The notes: generated from the letters alone by a model not told the origin. Numbered from the stretch's first letter, positions 49,278-58,849 are shown. The stretch: DNA of 64,000 nucleotides from Kordiimonas laminariae (GCF_023008165.1 NZ_JAKQZA010000006.1:62001-126000); one strand, 5' to 3'. A program made the numbers and translations.

Positions 49278-51254
49278 TTATAGAGGCTTACTGTGTTTTA
49301 TAAGTGATATGGAATAGGTGTAATTTAAAGGTGAAACATATGAAACGATATCCCCTGCACTTCTACCAGAGGTCTCATCATTTTCCTGAGCACTCAACAT
49401 AACCCGTGCAAAATAGTTTGTAGCTACCTCTTGGGTATGCATCATAGCAAGAGCTGCAATATCAGTCCTACGGCATTCCAGTTTCACAGCATGGGATGCG
49501 TCCCCCAGTTCCAGAACACCATCAGTTAAACCAAGTGCTGTAGAAGAAGAAACTAATCTAGAGACCGACTTCCCCTGATCTACAGGAAAATCCATCGGGA
49601 ATCTCTCTCGTTGTTCGCCACCGTTATTCACTTCATAATATAATGTGTCTTTATCAAAGGCCTGAGGTATGAGGGTGAGGTTTCCAAACCGAAAGCTCCC
49701 TTCAATCCGGTCAAACCATTCAGCGTCATAAAACACTTCCAACCTAGAGTTATTTGAATCAAGAACGAGGCGTTTGAATAACGGCCCCCACCTGGTCTGT
49801 ATCGTGCCTTCGATCACCAAAAAACCGTCCGAACCATATATTTCTGGTTCTAGATTGCTTAGATCAGTCACCTTATGACTATTTCCGGGTTCACACACCA
49901 TATGACCGCTATAAAAATCGGCTCCAAAAGAGATATCATCGTAATAACCGTGCGCTAAAGTCCCGATAAGCGAGTTGGCGGCAGGTGCTCCGCCTTCAGA
50001 ACCTGCATAATCACCAAACCCAAACGCCTGAATTGCCATACCACGATATAGGTTCAGAACCAGATGTAGGTCTCCGCATTCTACCGTTAAAAACCTGCGA
50101 TCGCGAGAAACCTTATAAATATCCTGAATATGCCCCTGTTTTAAAACAGCCCTATTAGCTTTGATTTCCGGTAGTTTCTTAAGGAGGTTATCCCAACGTT
50201 TTTCAGTGATATGAGTACGAAAGTCGCTGGCCCAAATACCGCATAATTCACGCCAACCCATGGCTGTACTGTCTTCACTGTTTTTAAGCTTTTCAAACTG
50301 TCGCCAACAATGCGTATTCAATTGCAAATCTGCGCGCCCGGTCACCCCCCAACGGGTGATATTATATTTACGTTGCTTCTTTACGGGAACTGGAACTGCA
50401 GATGTTTCAAGTCTAATACTGGTTTCAGCATTATCCAGCAGAGAGAGAGCTTTCGAAGGTAAAACAATTTCCATTTCATTTTGTGCCTCTAAGGTTTTGA
50501 AAAGCATTTCTATACGAGCATGCTCAACTGCACCCGAAAGCTTACTTTCAGCTTCAAACCTACCTGGCCGGTAATCAAACACTTCACCGTCACTGGTATA
50601 CAGAGGAAATGCCTGCACACCTTTTGCCAGTTGAAGATTGATAAATTCCAAATATTCATCAGCTTCTATCTCACCATGGGCATAGCGTTGAAACTTCTGA
50701 AAAGAAATAGCATCAGACCATAAAACAGGCAGCAGAACATTATCCTGACCTTCAAGTATGGCCGGACGGTGCATAATAGAGGCTGGCCATTCCGGATGAT
50801 GGCTTGCGGGTTCTGCCCAATCCATCATCACGGCCTTAAAGCCGGCTTCTTCATAAAGAGGTAATACCCCAGATGAATATGCCTGTTCATTCACCAAGGC
50901 GATTTCAGGCGTAACACCTAATATTTCTTGATAATCTTCAAGGCCCAGTTTCAAGTTCCACCTTGTCACTTCCGCAGGCACAAGCGGAGCAATCATTTGG
51001 GTGAAACCACTACCAATGAGTTCCGCCTTACCTTCGTTCAGCAATTGCTTAAAGGTAGCGATCCACTTCGGGTCAACACTCAAAATAGCTTGTAGTGTAT
51101 AACTTGTTGCCTCAATACCAATTGGTATTCCATTTTCAGCGAGCTTGAGTAAAGGCCAATAGCATTTCTGAATAACCGTATAGTGATCTTTTTCCTCAAT
51201 AGAAGAGAAAGCCAAGTTCAGATGAAATGCTGTATAAAAATATGGGCTGCTCAT
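49278..51254 (-). CDS. Glycoside hydrolase family 57-like protein
   Basis: A 658-aa protein. The N-terminal (beta/alpha)7-like domain has LNLAFSSIEEKDH, IGIEATSYTLQAI, AELIGSGFTQMIAPLVP and VNEQAYSSGVLPLYEEAGFK, where Glu123 matches the GH57 nucleophile position. The C-terminal half (about 320-650) is beta-rich, as in alpha-amylase/4-alpha-glucanotransferase relatives (YKVSRDRRFLTVECGDLHLV). There is no signal peptide, so it acts in the cytoplasm. A hydrolase or transferase on a nucleotide- or lipid-linked glycan would be unusual in a flagellin pathway; the substrate is unknown. It lies 16 bp after the ATP-grasp gene. Confidence 0.68.
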   Translation of the reverse strand: MSSPYFYTAFHLNLAFSSIEEKDHYTVIQKCYWPLLKLAENGIPIGIEATSYTLQAILSVDPKWIATFKQLLNEGKAELIGSGFTQMIAPLVPAEVTRWNLKLGLEDYQEILGVTPEIALVNEQAYSSGVLPLYEEAGFKAVMMDWAEPASHHPEWPASIMHRPAILEGQDNVLLPVLWSDAISFQKFQRYAHGEIEADEYLEFINLQLAKGVQAFPLYTSDGEVFDYRPGRFEAESKLSGAVEHARIEMLFKTLEAQNEMEIVLPSKALSLLDNAETSIRLETSAVPVPVKKQRKYNITRWGVTGRADLQLNTHCWRQFEKLKNSEDSTAMGWRELCGIWASDFRTHITEKRWDNLLKKLPEIKANRAVLKQGHIQDIYKVSRDRRFLTVECGDLHLVLNLYRGMAIQAFGFGDYAGSEGGAPAANSLIGTLAHGYYDDISFGADFYSGHMVCEPGNSHKVTDLSNLEPEIYGSDGFLVIEGTIQTRWGPLFKRLVLDSNNSRLEVFYDAEWFDRIEGSFRFGNLTLIPQAFDKDTLYYEVNNGGEQRERFPMDFPVDQGKSVSRLVSSSTALGLTDGVLELGDASHAVKLECRRTDIAALAMMHTQEVATNYFARVMLSAQENDETSGRSAGDIVSYVSPLNYTYSISLIKHSKPL

Positions 51255-51270
51255 ATAGCTGGATAAGCCG

Positions 51271-52497
51271 TTATTGTTTCTGAATAATCGGATTAAACTC
51301 TAATAACGCGTTTTCTGCATTTTTAACAGCTTCAGAATATGAAGCACCTGTTGCTTGTACCATAGCAATAGAAGCCGCTGCGTTTTGAGGCCTATCAATA
51401 TAAGAACCAGGGCTTACCCAAGTTTCAAAAGCTAACACATTTTTCATTGCTCGAATTTTTTCTGGTTCTTCGAAACTCAGAAGAGTTCCCTCATCAACCA
51501 TACACCACCGCGTACTAACCGGACACTTTGGTTCATTATTCCACTCAGAAGGATCTAAATCTTCGCCAAGAGCCGTTCTTGCAGCTGCTTCAACCAAATG
51601 AATTCCCGTAGAAAACGGAATTTGATGAGTACAGAAGTACCCACCCGATAACCTGGCAGCCAATTCAATAACGTAAGGCTCATTTTCATGAACAACGATA
51701 TCACCTTTCACAATACCGTTTTCCACACCCAAACTTATTGCAGCATGCGAAACCAAGGTTTCTATTTTTTCAGTTATAGCTTCAGGCAAAGCTGAAGGCA
51801 TCGTGCCGCCGTTTTCCACAATAAACGGATGATATTTATCGAGAAACTCATAACTTCTGTCGGATAGCGCAGGCGTAATAGCCTTGCCTTTAATAACAAC
51901 AGATTCCGTACTAACCTGTGGCCCTTCCAAGTAACGCTCAGCCATTACTCGGCCAGATGGAGAGTTTTGTCTCGCGTTCTCAAATGCCCAATCAGCATCA
52001 CCATTTTGGTCTAAAACAGAAACCCCTTTTGACCCTCGGCTATCCACCGGCTTGACAACAAGCCCCTGCCATTCAGAACGTAAACTTCGAAGTTCGCTTG
52101 TGCTTTCAACCTGCCTGTACTCAGGCACAGGCACACCGTCTGCAACAAATTTGTCCTTCATCGCAAGTTTATCCACAGCGCGGTGAGCTGTTTCCAGAGA
52201 GTTACCGGGTAAATCAAGTTTTTCAGCGATTGCAGCAACAATATGCGGCACATCACATGCCAGGCACATAACACCACTTATCGGTTTTTCAGCGTGATAA
52301 GCTAACACCGCCGGTAAACATACTTCCAAGTGGTAAACACTTGCGATAATTTTATCTTCCGCAAAAGCAAACCCGGGAGCATTTTCATCCATATCACAAA
52401 CAACAAGATGAAAGCCCTTTTGCTGTAAGTCTTTCAATCCTTCCGCAGCCTGACGACCACCGCCTAAAACCAGTAAACGTTTCACGTCATTCGTCAT
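51271..52497 (-). CDS. ATP-grasp domain protein
   Basis: A 408-aa ATP-grasp ligase. A PreATP-grasp Rossmann segment (LLVLGGGRQAAEGLKDLQQK) is followed by the ATP-grasp fold with LVVKPVDSRGSKGVSVLDQ, AERYLEGPQVSTESVV and the metal-binding IELAARLSGGYFC. It resembles carbamoyl-phosphate-synthase-like and biotin-carboxylase-like ligases, which join a carboxylate to an amine through an acyl phosphate. In this island it might attach an amino acid or other acid to an amino sugar (inference). Its stop is adjacent to the SDR gene. Confidence 0.8.
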   Translation of the reverse strand: MTNDVKRLLVLGGGRQAAEGLKDLQQKGFHLVVCDMDENAPGFAFAEDKIIASVYHLEVCLPAVLAYHAEKPISGVMCLACDVPHIVAAIAEKLDLPGNSLETAHRAVDKLAMKDKFVADGVPVPEYRQVESTSELRSLRSEWQGLVVKPVDSRGSKGVSVLDQNGDADWAFENARQNSPSGRVMAERYLEGPQVSTESVVIKGKAITPALSDRSYEFLDKYHPFIVENGGTMPSALPEAITEKIETLVSHAAISLGVENGIVKGDIVVHENEPYVIELAARLSGGYFCTHQIPFSTGIHLVEAAARTALGEDLDPSEWNNEPKCPVSTRWCMVDEGTLLSFEEPEKIRAMKNVLAFETWVSPGSYIDRPQNAAASIAMVQATGASYSEAVKNAENALLEFNPIIQKQ

Positions 52498-53238
52498 CTA
52501 AAAATACAGACCACCGTTAACGTTAATTGTCTGAGCTGTTATATAACTTGATTTGTCACTTCCAAGAAAAACGGCGGTTTTGGCCACTTCTTCCGTAGTT
52601 GCAAAACGCTTCATAACCACCTGCTCCGCAGCTGCTTTAACAGCCGGGCTATTCATAGCATTCTCAGCCATTTCCGATGCCACAAGTCCGGCAGCCAATG
52701 TATTGCTACGAATGCCATCGTCAGCAAGGAATCTTGCAATCACCTGCCCGAGCGAAATCAAACCCGCTTTACTTGCAGCATAATGTGCGGTGCGTGGCCC
52801 ACCATACTGGCCAGAAACAGAACCAATATGCACAACACTTGCGTTACCGGATTTACGAAGCAGGCCAAGCGCTTCTTGCGTTACAACAAATGGGCCCTTC
52901 AGATTAACGCCAAGAATTTCATCCCAATCTTCATCAGTGATCTGGTCAAAATCTGTTGGGTTATTAATCCCAGCATTATTTACCAAAACATCAAGTTGCC
53001 CATGTGCAGCTTCAATCGTGTTGAACACATTTTTAAGCGCCTCACGGTCACGTACATCTGCTTTAAACGCTCGCCCTTCACCAAGGCCAATTTCTGAACA
53101 TGTTTCTTTGGCGGCTGCATCATTCGATGAATAGGTAAAATATACCTCAGCGCCTTCTTTAACATACTCAGTAACGATTGCTTTCCCGATACCACGACTA
53201 CCACCAGTTATCAGGGCAATTTTACCTTTGAGGTCCAT
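52498..53238 (-). CDS. SDR family oxidoreductase (FabG-like)
   Basis: A 246-aa classical SDR. It has the cofactor motif TGGSRGIG (11-18), NNAG (87-90), catalytic Ser140, Tyr153 and Lys157 (YAASK), and a C-terminal NVNGGLYF typical of FabG relatives. It is probably NADP(H)-dependent, since the residues after the first glycines include Ser-Arg. In this context it may reduce or oxidise a keto-sugar or a small acid made by the adjacent transketolase rather than serve fatty-acid synthesis (inference). It is 1 bp from both neighbouring genes. Confidence 0.83.
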   Translation of the reverse strand: MDLKGKIALITGGSRGIGKAIVTEYVKEGAEVYFTYSSNDAAAKETCSEIGLGEGRAFKADVRDREALKNVFNTIEAAHGQLDVLVNNAGINNPTDFDQITDEDWDEILGVNLKGPFVVTQEALGLLRKSGNASVVHIGSVSGQYGGPRTAHYAASKAGLISLGQVIARFLADDGIRSNTLAAGLVASEMAENAMNSPAVKAAAEQVVMKRFATTEEVAKTAVFLGSDKSSYITAQTINVNGGLYF

Positions 53239-53239
53239 T

Positions 53240-54196
53240 TTATTTACCTGCTAATTCGCGGCATGCTGCTGCAACACTATCTGCATCAATGCCAAACATT
53301 GTTGGAAGTTCATCATGTTCACCAGATTTACCAAATACATCTTTGATCCCGATAAATTTGACGCGTGCCGGATGATGTTCCGCGAGGCATTCTGCCACCG
53401 CACTTCCCATACCGCCCATAATGTTATGATCTTCCGCAGTTACGATACCGCTGGTTTCCCGGGCTGCAGCAACCACTTCATCCACATCAATCGGCTTAAT
53501 GGTAGAGAGGTTTACCACACGCACACTAATACCCTCTGCCTCCAGCATTTCAGCAGCTTTCAAAGCGCGCGCTACCATAACACCGCAGGCGATCACGGTA
53601 ACATCTGATCCTTCACGAACACGATTAGCTTTACCAATTTTAAATTCAGCATTTGCTTCATACACCACAGGCGTAGGACTTCGGCCAATACGCATATAAA
53701 CTGGGCCATCATGATCAAGAACCGCCTTGAAAGCCTGCATAAATTCATTTGCGTCTGCAGGAACAACCACCGTTACGTTCGGAATAGCGCGCATAGTAGC
53801 GATATCTTCAAACATCTGTGCTGTTGCACCGTCCGGTCCTACATCTACACCAATATGAGAACAACAAAGCTTCACATTGCGTTCTGCATAAGCCACCGCC
53901 GTACGGAACTGTTCATGCGCTCGCATACAGCCGAACGCCGCAAACGTGGAAACAACAGGAATTAACCCTGTATCTGCAACCCCCGCGGAAGCAGCCATCA
54001 TATTCTGTTCTGCAATACCAAATTGCATTACACGGTCAGGATTACTGCCAACAAGCGGTTTTGCACCAGTTCCTCCTGCCACATCAGCATCCAGAAGAAC
54101 CCAGTCTTCACGCTCTGAAGCTTGATCGACAAGTACGCGCCCGAAGGCATCGCGTACAGAAACTTCTTCACCAACATTCCAATATTCGAGCGCCAT
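53240..54196 (-). CDS. Transketolase-like protein, C-terminal subunit
   Basis: About 318 aa from ATG 54196 (MALEYWNVGEEVSVRDAFGR), just after the N-subunit's TAA and with GGGGA upstream; the longer frame overlaps that gene. It holds the pyrimidine-binding domain (ADVAGGTGAKPLVGSNPDRV, FGIAEQNMMAASAGVADTGL with the catalytic Glu, STFAAFGCMRAHEQFR) and the C-terminal domain (DVTVIACGVMVARALKAAEM). With the next gene it forms a two-subunit TPP enzyme, as in archaeal transketolases and some sugar-biosynthesis clusters. Confidence 0.85.
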   Translation of the reverse strand: MALEYWNVGEEVSVRDAFGRVLVDQASEREDWVLLDADVAGGTGAKPLVGSNPDRVMQFGIAEQNMMAASAGVADTGLIPVVSTFAAFGCMRAHEQFRTAVAYAERNVKLCCSHIGVDVGPDGATAQMFEDIATMRAIPNVTVVVPADANEFMQAFKAVLDHDGPVYMRIGRSPTPVVYEANAEFKIGKANRVREGSDVTVIACGVMVARALKAAEMLEAEGISVRVVNLSTIKPIDVDEVVAAARETSGIVTAEDHNIMGGMGSAVAECLAEHHPARVKFIGIKDVFGKSGEHDELPTMFGIDADSVAAACRELAGK

Positions 54197-54197
54197 C

Positions 54198-55025
54198 TTA
54201 CACTTCCCCAAGAGCTGCAAGCGAGTCAGCCAACTGTTCATCTGTCATTGTTACACTGCCATGCCACATAAGAACGTTTTCCATAAAGGAAATACCTTTC
54301 CCTTTAACCGTATCAGCATAAATAAATGTCGGTTTACCTTTGGTAGTTTTAGCTTCTTCAAAAGCGGTTTTCAGCGCATCAATATCATGCCCATCCACAT
54401 TAATTACGTGCCAACCAAATTCCGCTACCTTTTTACCAACATCTCCCATATCCAGTTGCTCTTTAACAGAAGCGTCTCCTTGGAGTTTATTGGCATCATA
54501 AATTGCAACAAGATTATCCATGCCCTTATGGCCTGCACACATGATTGCTTCCCACGTATTGCCTTCCTGCATGTCGCCATCACCAAGGATTACATGGGTA
54601 CGAAAATCTTTCTTTAGGTGTTTAGCACCCATCGCCATACCCAGTCCTTGGCTCAACCCCATGCCAAGTGAACCTGATGGCGCATCAATTCCCGGTATAC
54701 GAACATCAGGGTGCCCCTCAGCAAAACCATCAATCTTGCGAAGTTTCAATGCTTCTTCCATAGGGAAATAACCGCGCATTGCCAACACCACATAAAGCGC
54801 CGGGCATGCATGCCCTTTAGAGAGAATAAATCGGTCCCGGTCAGCCCAATTGGGGTTACCCGGTTCAACATTCATCACATCAAAATAGAGTACCGCAAGC
54901 ATATCTGCGATTGAGAGGGCTCCTCCCGGATGCCCCGAACGACCAGCATGAATGGCTTTAACCGCACCAACACGGATCTGGTGAGCTAAATCTTTAAGAG
55001 GGTAATTCATCATATTCATTTTCAT
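54198..55025 (-). CDS. Transketolase-like protein, N-terminal subunit
   Basis: A 275-aa TPP-binding subunit. It has SGHPGGALSIADMLAVLYFD, LSKGHACPALYVVLAMRGYF and the diphosphate/metal motif GDGDMQEGNTWEAIMCAG, continuing to NLVAIYDANKLQGD. Split transketolases in surface-sugar clusters transfer two-carbon units onto unusual acceptors, for example making a branched or elongated sugar. Whether this pair acts on primary metabolites or on the flagellar sugar is unknown. Several Met codons lie at the start (MKMNMM); the second or third could be used. Confidence 0.85.
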   Translation of the reverse strand: MKMNMMNYPLKDLAHQIRVGAVKAIHAGRSGHPGGALSIADMLAVLYFDVMNVEPGNPNWADRDRFILSKGHACPALYVVLAMRGYFPMEEALKLRKIDGFAEGHPDVRIPGIDAPSGSLGMGLSQGLGMAMGAKHLKKDFRTHVILGDGDMQEGNTWEAIMCAGHKGMDNLVAIYDANKLQGDASVKEQLDMGDVGKKVAEFGWHVINVDGHDIDALKTAFEEAKTTKGKPTFIYADTVKGKGISFMENVLMWHGSVTMTDEQLADSLAALGEV

Positions 55026-55042
55026 TCTCTATCGTAGAGGTA

Positions 55043-56104
55043 TCAATCATCAGCATCTTTGAGGATATTTTCTATACTGGAACGCCCTAGTTTTTTACGA
55101 CTATCAACCTTCCCACTCCAATCCCAGTCTATGCAATCACTACACACACAATCTTTCGGAATTCGATTGGTTAGGTGCTCCCCTCTCAATTGGGCCATCT
55201 TGTCACCCTGCCAAGCTTCAGCAATGGTCATGTCCCTGATATTTCCGACTGATAATTCCCCGTCAATATTCTGGCTACAAGGAACCAGTTCGCCATTCGA
55301 TAAAACCACAAGCCGTTGCCAGAGCTGCCTGCAAGGCAATCTGTCAGCATCAGAACGCTTCATAATGCCTTCCGAATTAACATCCCCTTGAGTTTCCCGA
55401 ATTTTTGCCCGGCCTATATAGTCGAATTGCGGGCTAATATGGAAGTTATTTACTCTATCTTTCCAGAGATTTTTGAAAGTTTCAATCTCTTCATCCGTTT
55501 CACTAGTACGGACATATGTCATTGAAATCCAAGGATTATCCCTACCGTGCTTGGCTTTACACTCTCTAAGGTAATCAAGGTTTCTAATCACTTTATCGAA
55601 ACTGTCTGTACCTCGAATAGCGGCATATTTTTCTCTGTTCAAACCTTCAAATGAGATATGTACAGAATTAAGCCCATCAGTAACCATACGCTCTATTTCT
55701 GAACGCTTGATAGTCGTTAAATTTGTCGTAACAGAAACCACCGGTATATTCTTACGCTTAGCGTAGGCGATATAGTCGATAGTTTTTCGGTTCATAAACG
55801 GCTCACCAAAGAAGAAGAAATGAACAGCGTACACACCAAATTCAGCACACTCATCAATAGCCTTATAAGCAATATCATCTTCTACAAATCCAACTGTGCG
55901 CTGCATATCTGGGTGTACACACATTACACACGTCTGATTACATTTGTTGGTAGGTTCAATATGAACCGTCATAGGTACTTCAGTATTTAACTTCAAATTA
56001 TATGAAAGCTGAGAAAACTTTATATATTCCTCACGCGTGTTAGGAACAAAAGAGGATAACCCTCTAATTTCATCTGCATCCATAAAGTCGCTTAAAGCTT
56101 TCAT
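55043..56104 (-). CDS. Radical SAM/SPASM domain protein
   Basis: About 353 aa from ATG 56104 (MKALSDFMDADEIRG), with GAGGG 9 nt upstream. The [4Fe-4S] SAM-binding motif CNQTCVMC follows EPTNK (Cys55, 59, 62), in the core barrel with FFFGEPFMNRKT and VSVTTNLTTI. A C-terminal SPASM-like domain has Cys in RLPCRQLW, LVPCSQN and CVCSDC. SPASM enzymes modify peptides or sugars through radical chemistry. The placement suggests modification of the flagellin sugar or of flagellin itself (inference). Confidence 0.85.
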   Translation of the reverse strand: MKALSDFMDADEIRGLSSFVPNTREEYIKFSQLSYNLKLNTEVPMTVHIEPTNKCNQTCVMCVHPDMQRTVGFVEDDIAYKAIDECAEFGVYAVHFFFFGEPFMNRKTIDYIAYAKRKNIPVVSVTTNLTTIKRSEIERMVTDGLNSVHISFEGLNREKYAAIRGTDSFDKVIRNLDYLRECKAKHGRDNPWISMTYVRTSETDEEIETFKNLWKDRVNNFHISPQFDYIGRAKIRETQGDVNSEGIMKRSDADRLPCRQLWQRLVVLSNGELVPCSQNIDGELSVGNIRDMTIAEAWQGDKMAQLRGEHLTNRIPKDCVCSDCIDWDWSGKVDSRKKLGRSSIENILKDADD

Positions 56105-56182
56105 ATCAAACACCCTCACAGCAAAATAGCTATTTAATCAAGCAAATATTAAGCCAAACTAAGTACGGCCAAGACGTCAAAC

Positions 56183-57103
56183 TTAGTCATTTGGGAACTG
56201 TGCAAACAACACTACCAACCGCCCCATACCAACATCCGCTAGTGCACGGTAAAAATCTTCATGAAAACCATTTTTATTTACAGCCATATTTAGATCAAAA
56301 TTCTTACGCCAACCATGCAGTTTTCTCCCCAAATCAGGCTTCTGCGTGTAGGCTTGCCCCATTAGCAAAAACATTTCCATAGGGAAGTTAGTAGTTTTAT
56401 CAAATACATCTAACCCAGCCTTTGCGATAAGATTAGCAAGGCTATCAAAATCAAAATAATTCAAATGATGGTTCGGCACTACCCACCAGGGGCTATAGTC
56501 GCAAGCATCAACCAATGCCCGTTGCATAGGACTAAAATCGTTAGGTACGGAAATTGTTAAAATTCCATTTTCTTTCAATAACCCTTTGGCTAATTGAATA
56601 ACTTCAAGAGGATTAGGGACATGTTCCAACACCTCGCTCATATGAACAAAATCAAACTTCGGGAGGTTATTTGCAGCATTTGCATCGAAGAAACCAGTTT
56701 GAACATCAAGCCCCCGGCTTCGAGCATACTTTGATGCCACAGAGGAAGGTTCAATACCCCGCACATCCCATCCTCGGTCTTTGCCATGAGCAAGGAAATC
56801 ACCAGGACCACAACCGATATCAAATGCTGTTAGTCGCTCACCAGATCTATTGGACAGCTTCTTTTCTACAATATCGTAACGCCTACCAAATTCAATATCA
56901 CGCCAACTATCATCGGCGGAACTTGCTGCTATGTATTCTTTTTTATCACTCTGATAAAATTCTTCTTCATAAAGCTTTCTTAATGCTTCTGATGAAGGCA
57001 GCTCAATAACATGCTTATAGCCGCAAACCTGACAATCCATAACGACATCATCAAGTTTTTCTCCCCAGCAGTTTAAACTGTTCTTTGCATTACAATTGCT
57101 CAT
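56183..57103 (-). CDS. Class I SAM-dependent methyltransferase with N-terminal Cys cluster
   Basis: A 306-aa protein. Four Cys at 4, 12, 24 and 27 form a possible zinc site, as in C-methyltransferases acting on NDP-sugars. The Rossmann SAM domain has FDIGCGPGDFLAHGKDRG (about 96-113), GIEPSSVASKYA and HMSEVLEHVPNPLEVI. The C-terminal part includes VVPNHHLNYFDFDSLANLIA. It is probably a methyltransferase for a sugar or lipid-linked sugar of the island. AGGAC lies 8 nt before the ATG. Confidence 0.82.
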   Translation of the reverse strand: MSNCNAKNSLNCWGEKLDDVVMDCQVCGYKHVIELPSSEALRKLYEEEFYQSDKKEYIAASSADDSWRDIEFGRRYDIVEKKLSNRSGERLTAFDIGCGPGDFLAHGKDRGWDVRGIEPSSVASKYARSRGLDVQTGFFDANAANNLPKFDFVHMSEVLEHVPNPLEVIQLAKGLLKENGILTISVPNDFSPMQRALVDACDYSPWWVVPNHHLNYFDFDSLANLIAKAGLDVFDKTTNFPMEMFLLMGQAYTQKPDLGRKLHGWRKNFDLNMAVNKNGFHEDFYRALADVGMGRLVVLFAQFPND

Positions 57104-57115
57104 AAAACTGTCCTG

Positions 57116-58849
57116 TCAGCTAAGAAATCTGTTCTGAATTTCAGATGCAAACCTCTGTGCTCCTTTACGTATCTCATTTGTCACGGACTTTAAGGCCTCT
57201 ATAGAATTTGATTTTTTAGTCGCAATAGCCGCCAGAGCCTCTTCAGCACTATCAAACACAAAATCAGGGAGGTGTTCTTTTAAAGCTTCCCATTCCTCGG
57301 GTAACGCAGCACCAACGGCATCAAACGTGTAGGCAGGCTTACCTGCATAAATAGCCTCAAAGAAACTAACACCGTATACAGAGAAAATAGCATCATGTTC
57401 CGTAATAAGTTTCAGCACATCTGCAGGTGCCTCAACGACGTCTATTCTCTTTTCTTTCTCCGGAACTTCCGGTGCGGAAGCATAAGCCCCTTTCAGCCAA
57501 GTATGCTGTATATCTGAGCCAAGTTGCGACAACAATCTTTCAGGCAAATAACTACCTAATTCTGCAGTATCACTTCCCCCAGTAAGAACCAACAGAGATT
57601 GAACATCTGCAACTATACTTTGGGAGGCGCCTACACGTCTCAATAAATAACTATCCCAACCATAACAGATTTTGGCTGCATACCGAGATATCCGTGCTGG
57701 ATCGACATAAAACGACGGGATCCAAACTAAATCAAAAAAGTCGTCAAACTGCGCATCAAAATCTATACCTATTGTTTTGCAAGAACTCTCACTCTGTTTA
57801 AAATGCTCCACCACGTCATCGGGCATTTTCTTTAAATCAAAAATGAAAACTTCTGTTTCCTTGATCTTCTGTTCCAAAAACTCGCCGGTGAAATCATCCA
57901 CCCACACATGAGGAACCAATGCGAGTTCATCCAAATCCAGAGGTTCCCCGCGGATTATTATCTCCACCTTTGCACTCAAGTAATCCTGTAGTGCGCCGGC
58001 AGCAGCCAGCGAACGCATTAAATGCCCGAGGCCAACCTCTTGGCCAACTTCTGTTAGGATCGTAATTGCGACAGAGGTATCCCTAATCTTCTTTTGCCTT
58101 ACATCAACATTAATAGACGCAAGCTCCTTATCTCTTCCCAACTCCTCAATTACCCAAGTCAGATCAACAATCTTATGCCCGTCGCTATTTCTTGACCACC
58201 GTTCATATACCTCCCTCATAAATCTGTAATCTGAAGGTGTATCTACGGAAACCCTATGCTCTAGGCTACTGAATACTTCTGGCTCTTTAAGTTTAGCGAT
58301 TTTCCTCGGCTCAACCTTTTTTAAGTGATGATATACAGCTCCAATATGCTCTCGCTCGAACGGTTCGTGCGCAACAGCAACCATCTCGTCCCAAAAACGT
58401 TTTCGGTAAATATCGAAGCCTTCATGGATATTCTTGAAACCACTATCCCCCGACAATAATTGGACTATATCAACTTCATCATCTGTTATTACGGCCTCAA
58501 GCATGCGAGAGATTGTTTCAGGTTCTATAAGAGGGCAATCTCCGCATACATATAAAATGATATCTGCCTTATACGCTTGAGTGACCGCATCAACTCGCCC
58601 GACCAAATCATTCACATCGCCTGAAAACGCAAAACAATCTCTACCCTCTTCTTTCGCCCAATCTCTAATCGGCAGGTTGTAGCCATCAGATGTGGTAGCC
58701 AGAACTGACTGAGAAATCCCTTTCACATTATCCAAACGTTCAAAGATATGAGAGATAAGAGGCCTTCCGGCTAGCGGTAAAAGATGCTTTTTCGGTAACC
58801 GCGAAGAATTCAATCTCGCCCCTACAATGGCAACTACTTTTTCTGCCAT
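57116..58849 (-). CDS. Fused cytidylyltransferase (SpsF/PseF-like) and PseG-like hydrolase
   Basis: A 577-aa two-domain protein. Residues 1-245 form a nucleotidyltransferase fold starting VVAIVGARLNSSRLPKKHLL, with ADIILYVCGDCPLIEP as the nucleotide/metal motif (SpsF/PseF type; CMP transfer to a nonulosonic acid). Residues about 262-577 match PseG: VGLGHLMRSLAAAGAL carries the His of the PseG active site, followed by a GT-B-like second domain (SLLVLTGGSDTAELG, ISVYGVSFFEAIYAGKP-like). PseG removes UDP from the diacetamido sugar before condensation. Fusion of two non-consecutive steps around PseI suggests channeling. It overlaps the synthase gene by 16 bp. Confidence 0.82.
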   Translation of the reverse strand: MAEKVVAIVGARLNSSRLPKKHLLPLAGRPLISHIFERLDNVKGISQSVLATTSDGYNLPIRDWAKEEGRDCFAFSGDVNDLVGRVDAVTQAYKADIILYVCGDCPLIEPETISRMLEAVITDDEVDIVQLLSGDSGFKNIHEGFDIYRKRFWDEMVAVAHEPFEREHIGAVYHHLKKVEPRKIAKLKEPEVFSSLEHRVSVDTPSDYRFMREVYERWSRNSDGHKIVDLTWVIEELGRDKELASINVDVRQKKIRDTSVAITILTEVGQEVGLGHLMRSLAAAGALQDYLSAKVEIIIRGEPLDLDELALVPHVWVDDFTGEFLEQKIKETEVFIFDLKKMPDDVVEHFKQSESSCKTIGIDFDAQFDDFFDLVWIPSFYVDPARISRYAAKICYGWDSYLLRRVGASQSIVADVQSLLVLTGGSDTAELGSYLPERLLSQLGSDIQHTWLKGAYASAPEVPEKEKRIDVVEAPADVLKLITEHDAIFSVYGVSFFEAIYAGKPAYTFDAVGAALPEEWEALKEHLPDFVFDSAEEALAAIATKKSNSIEALKSVTNEIRKGAQRFASEIQNRFLS

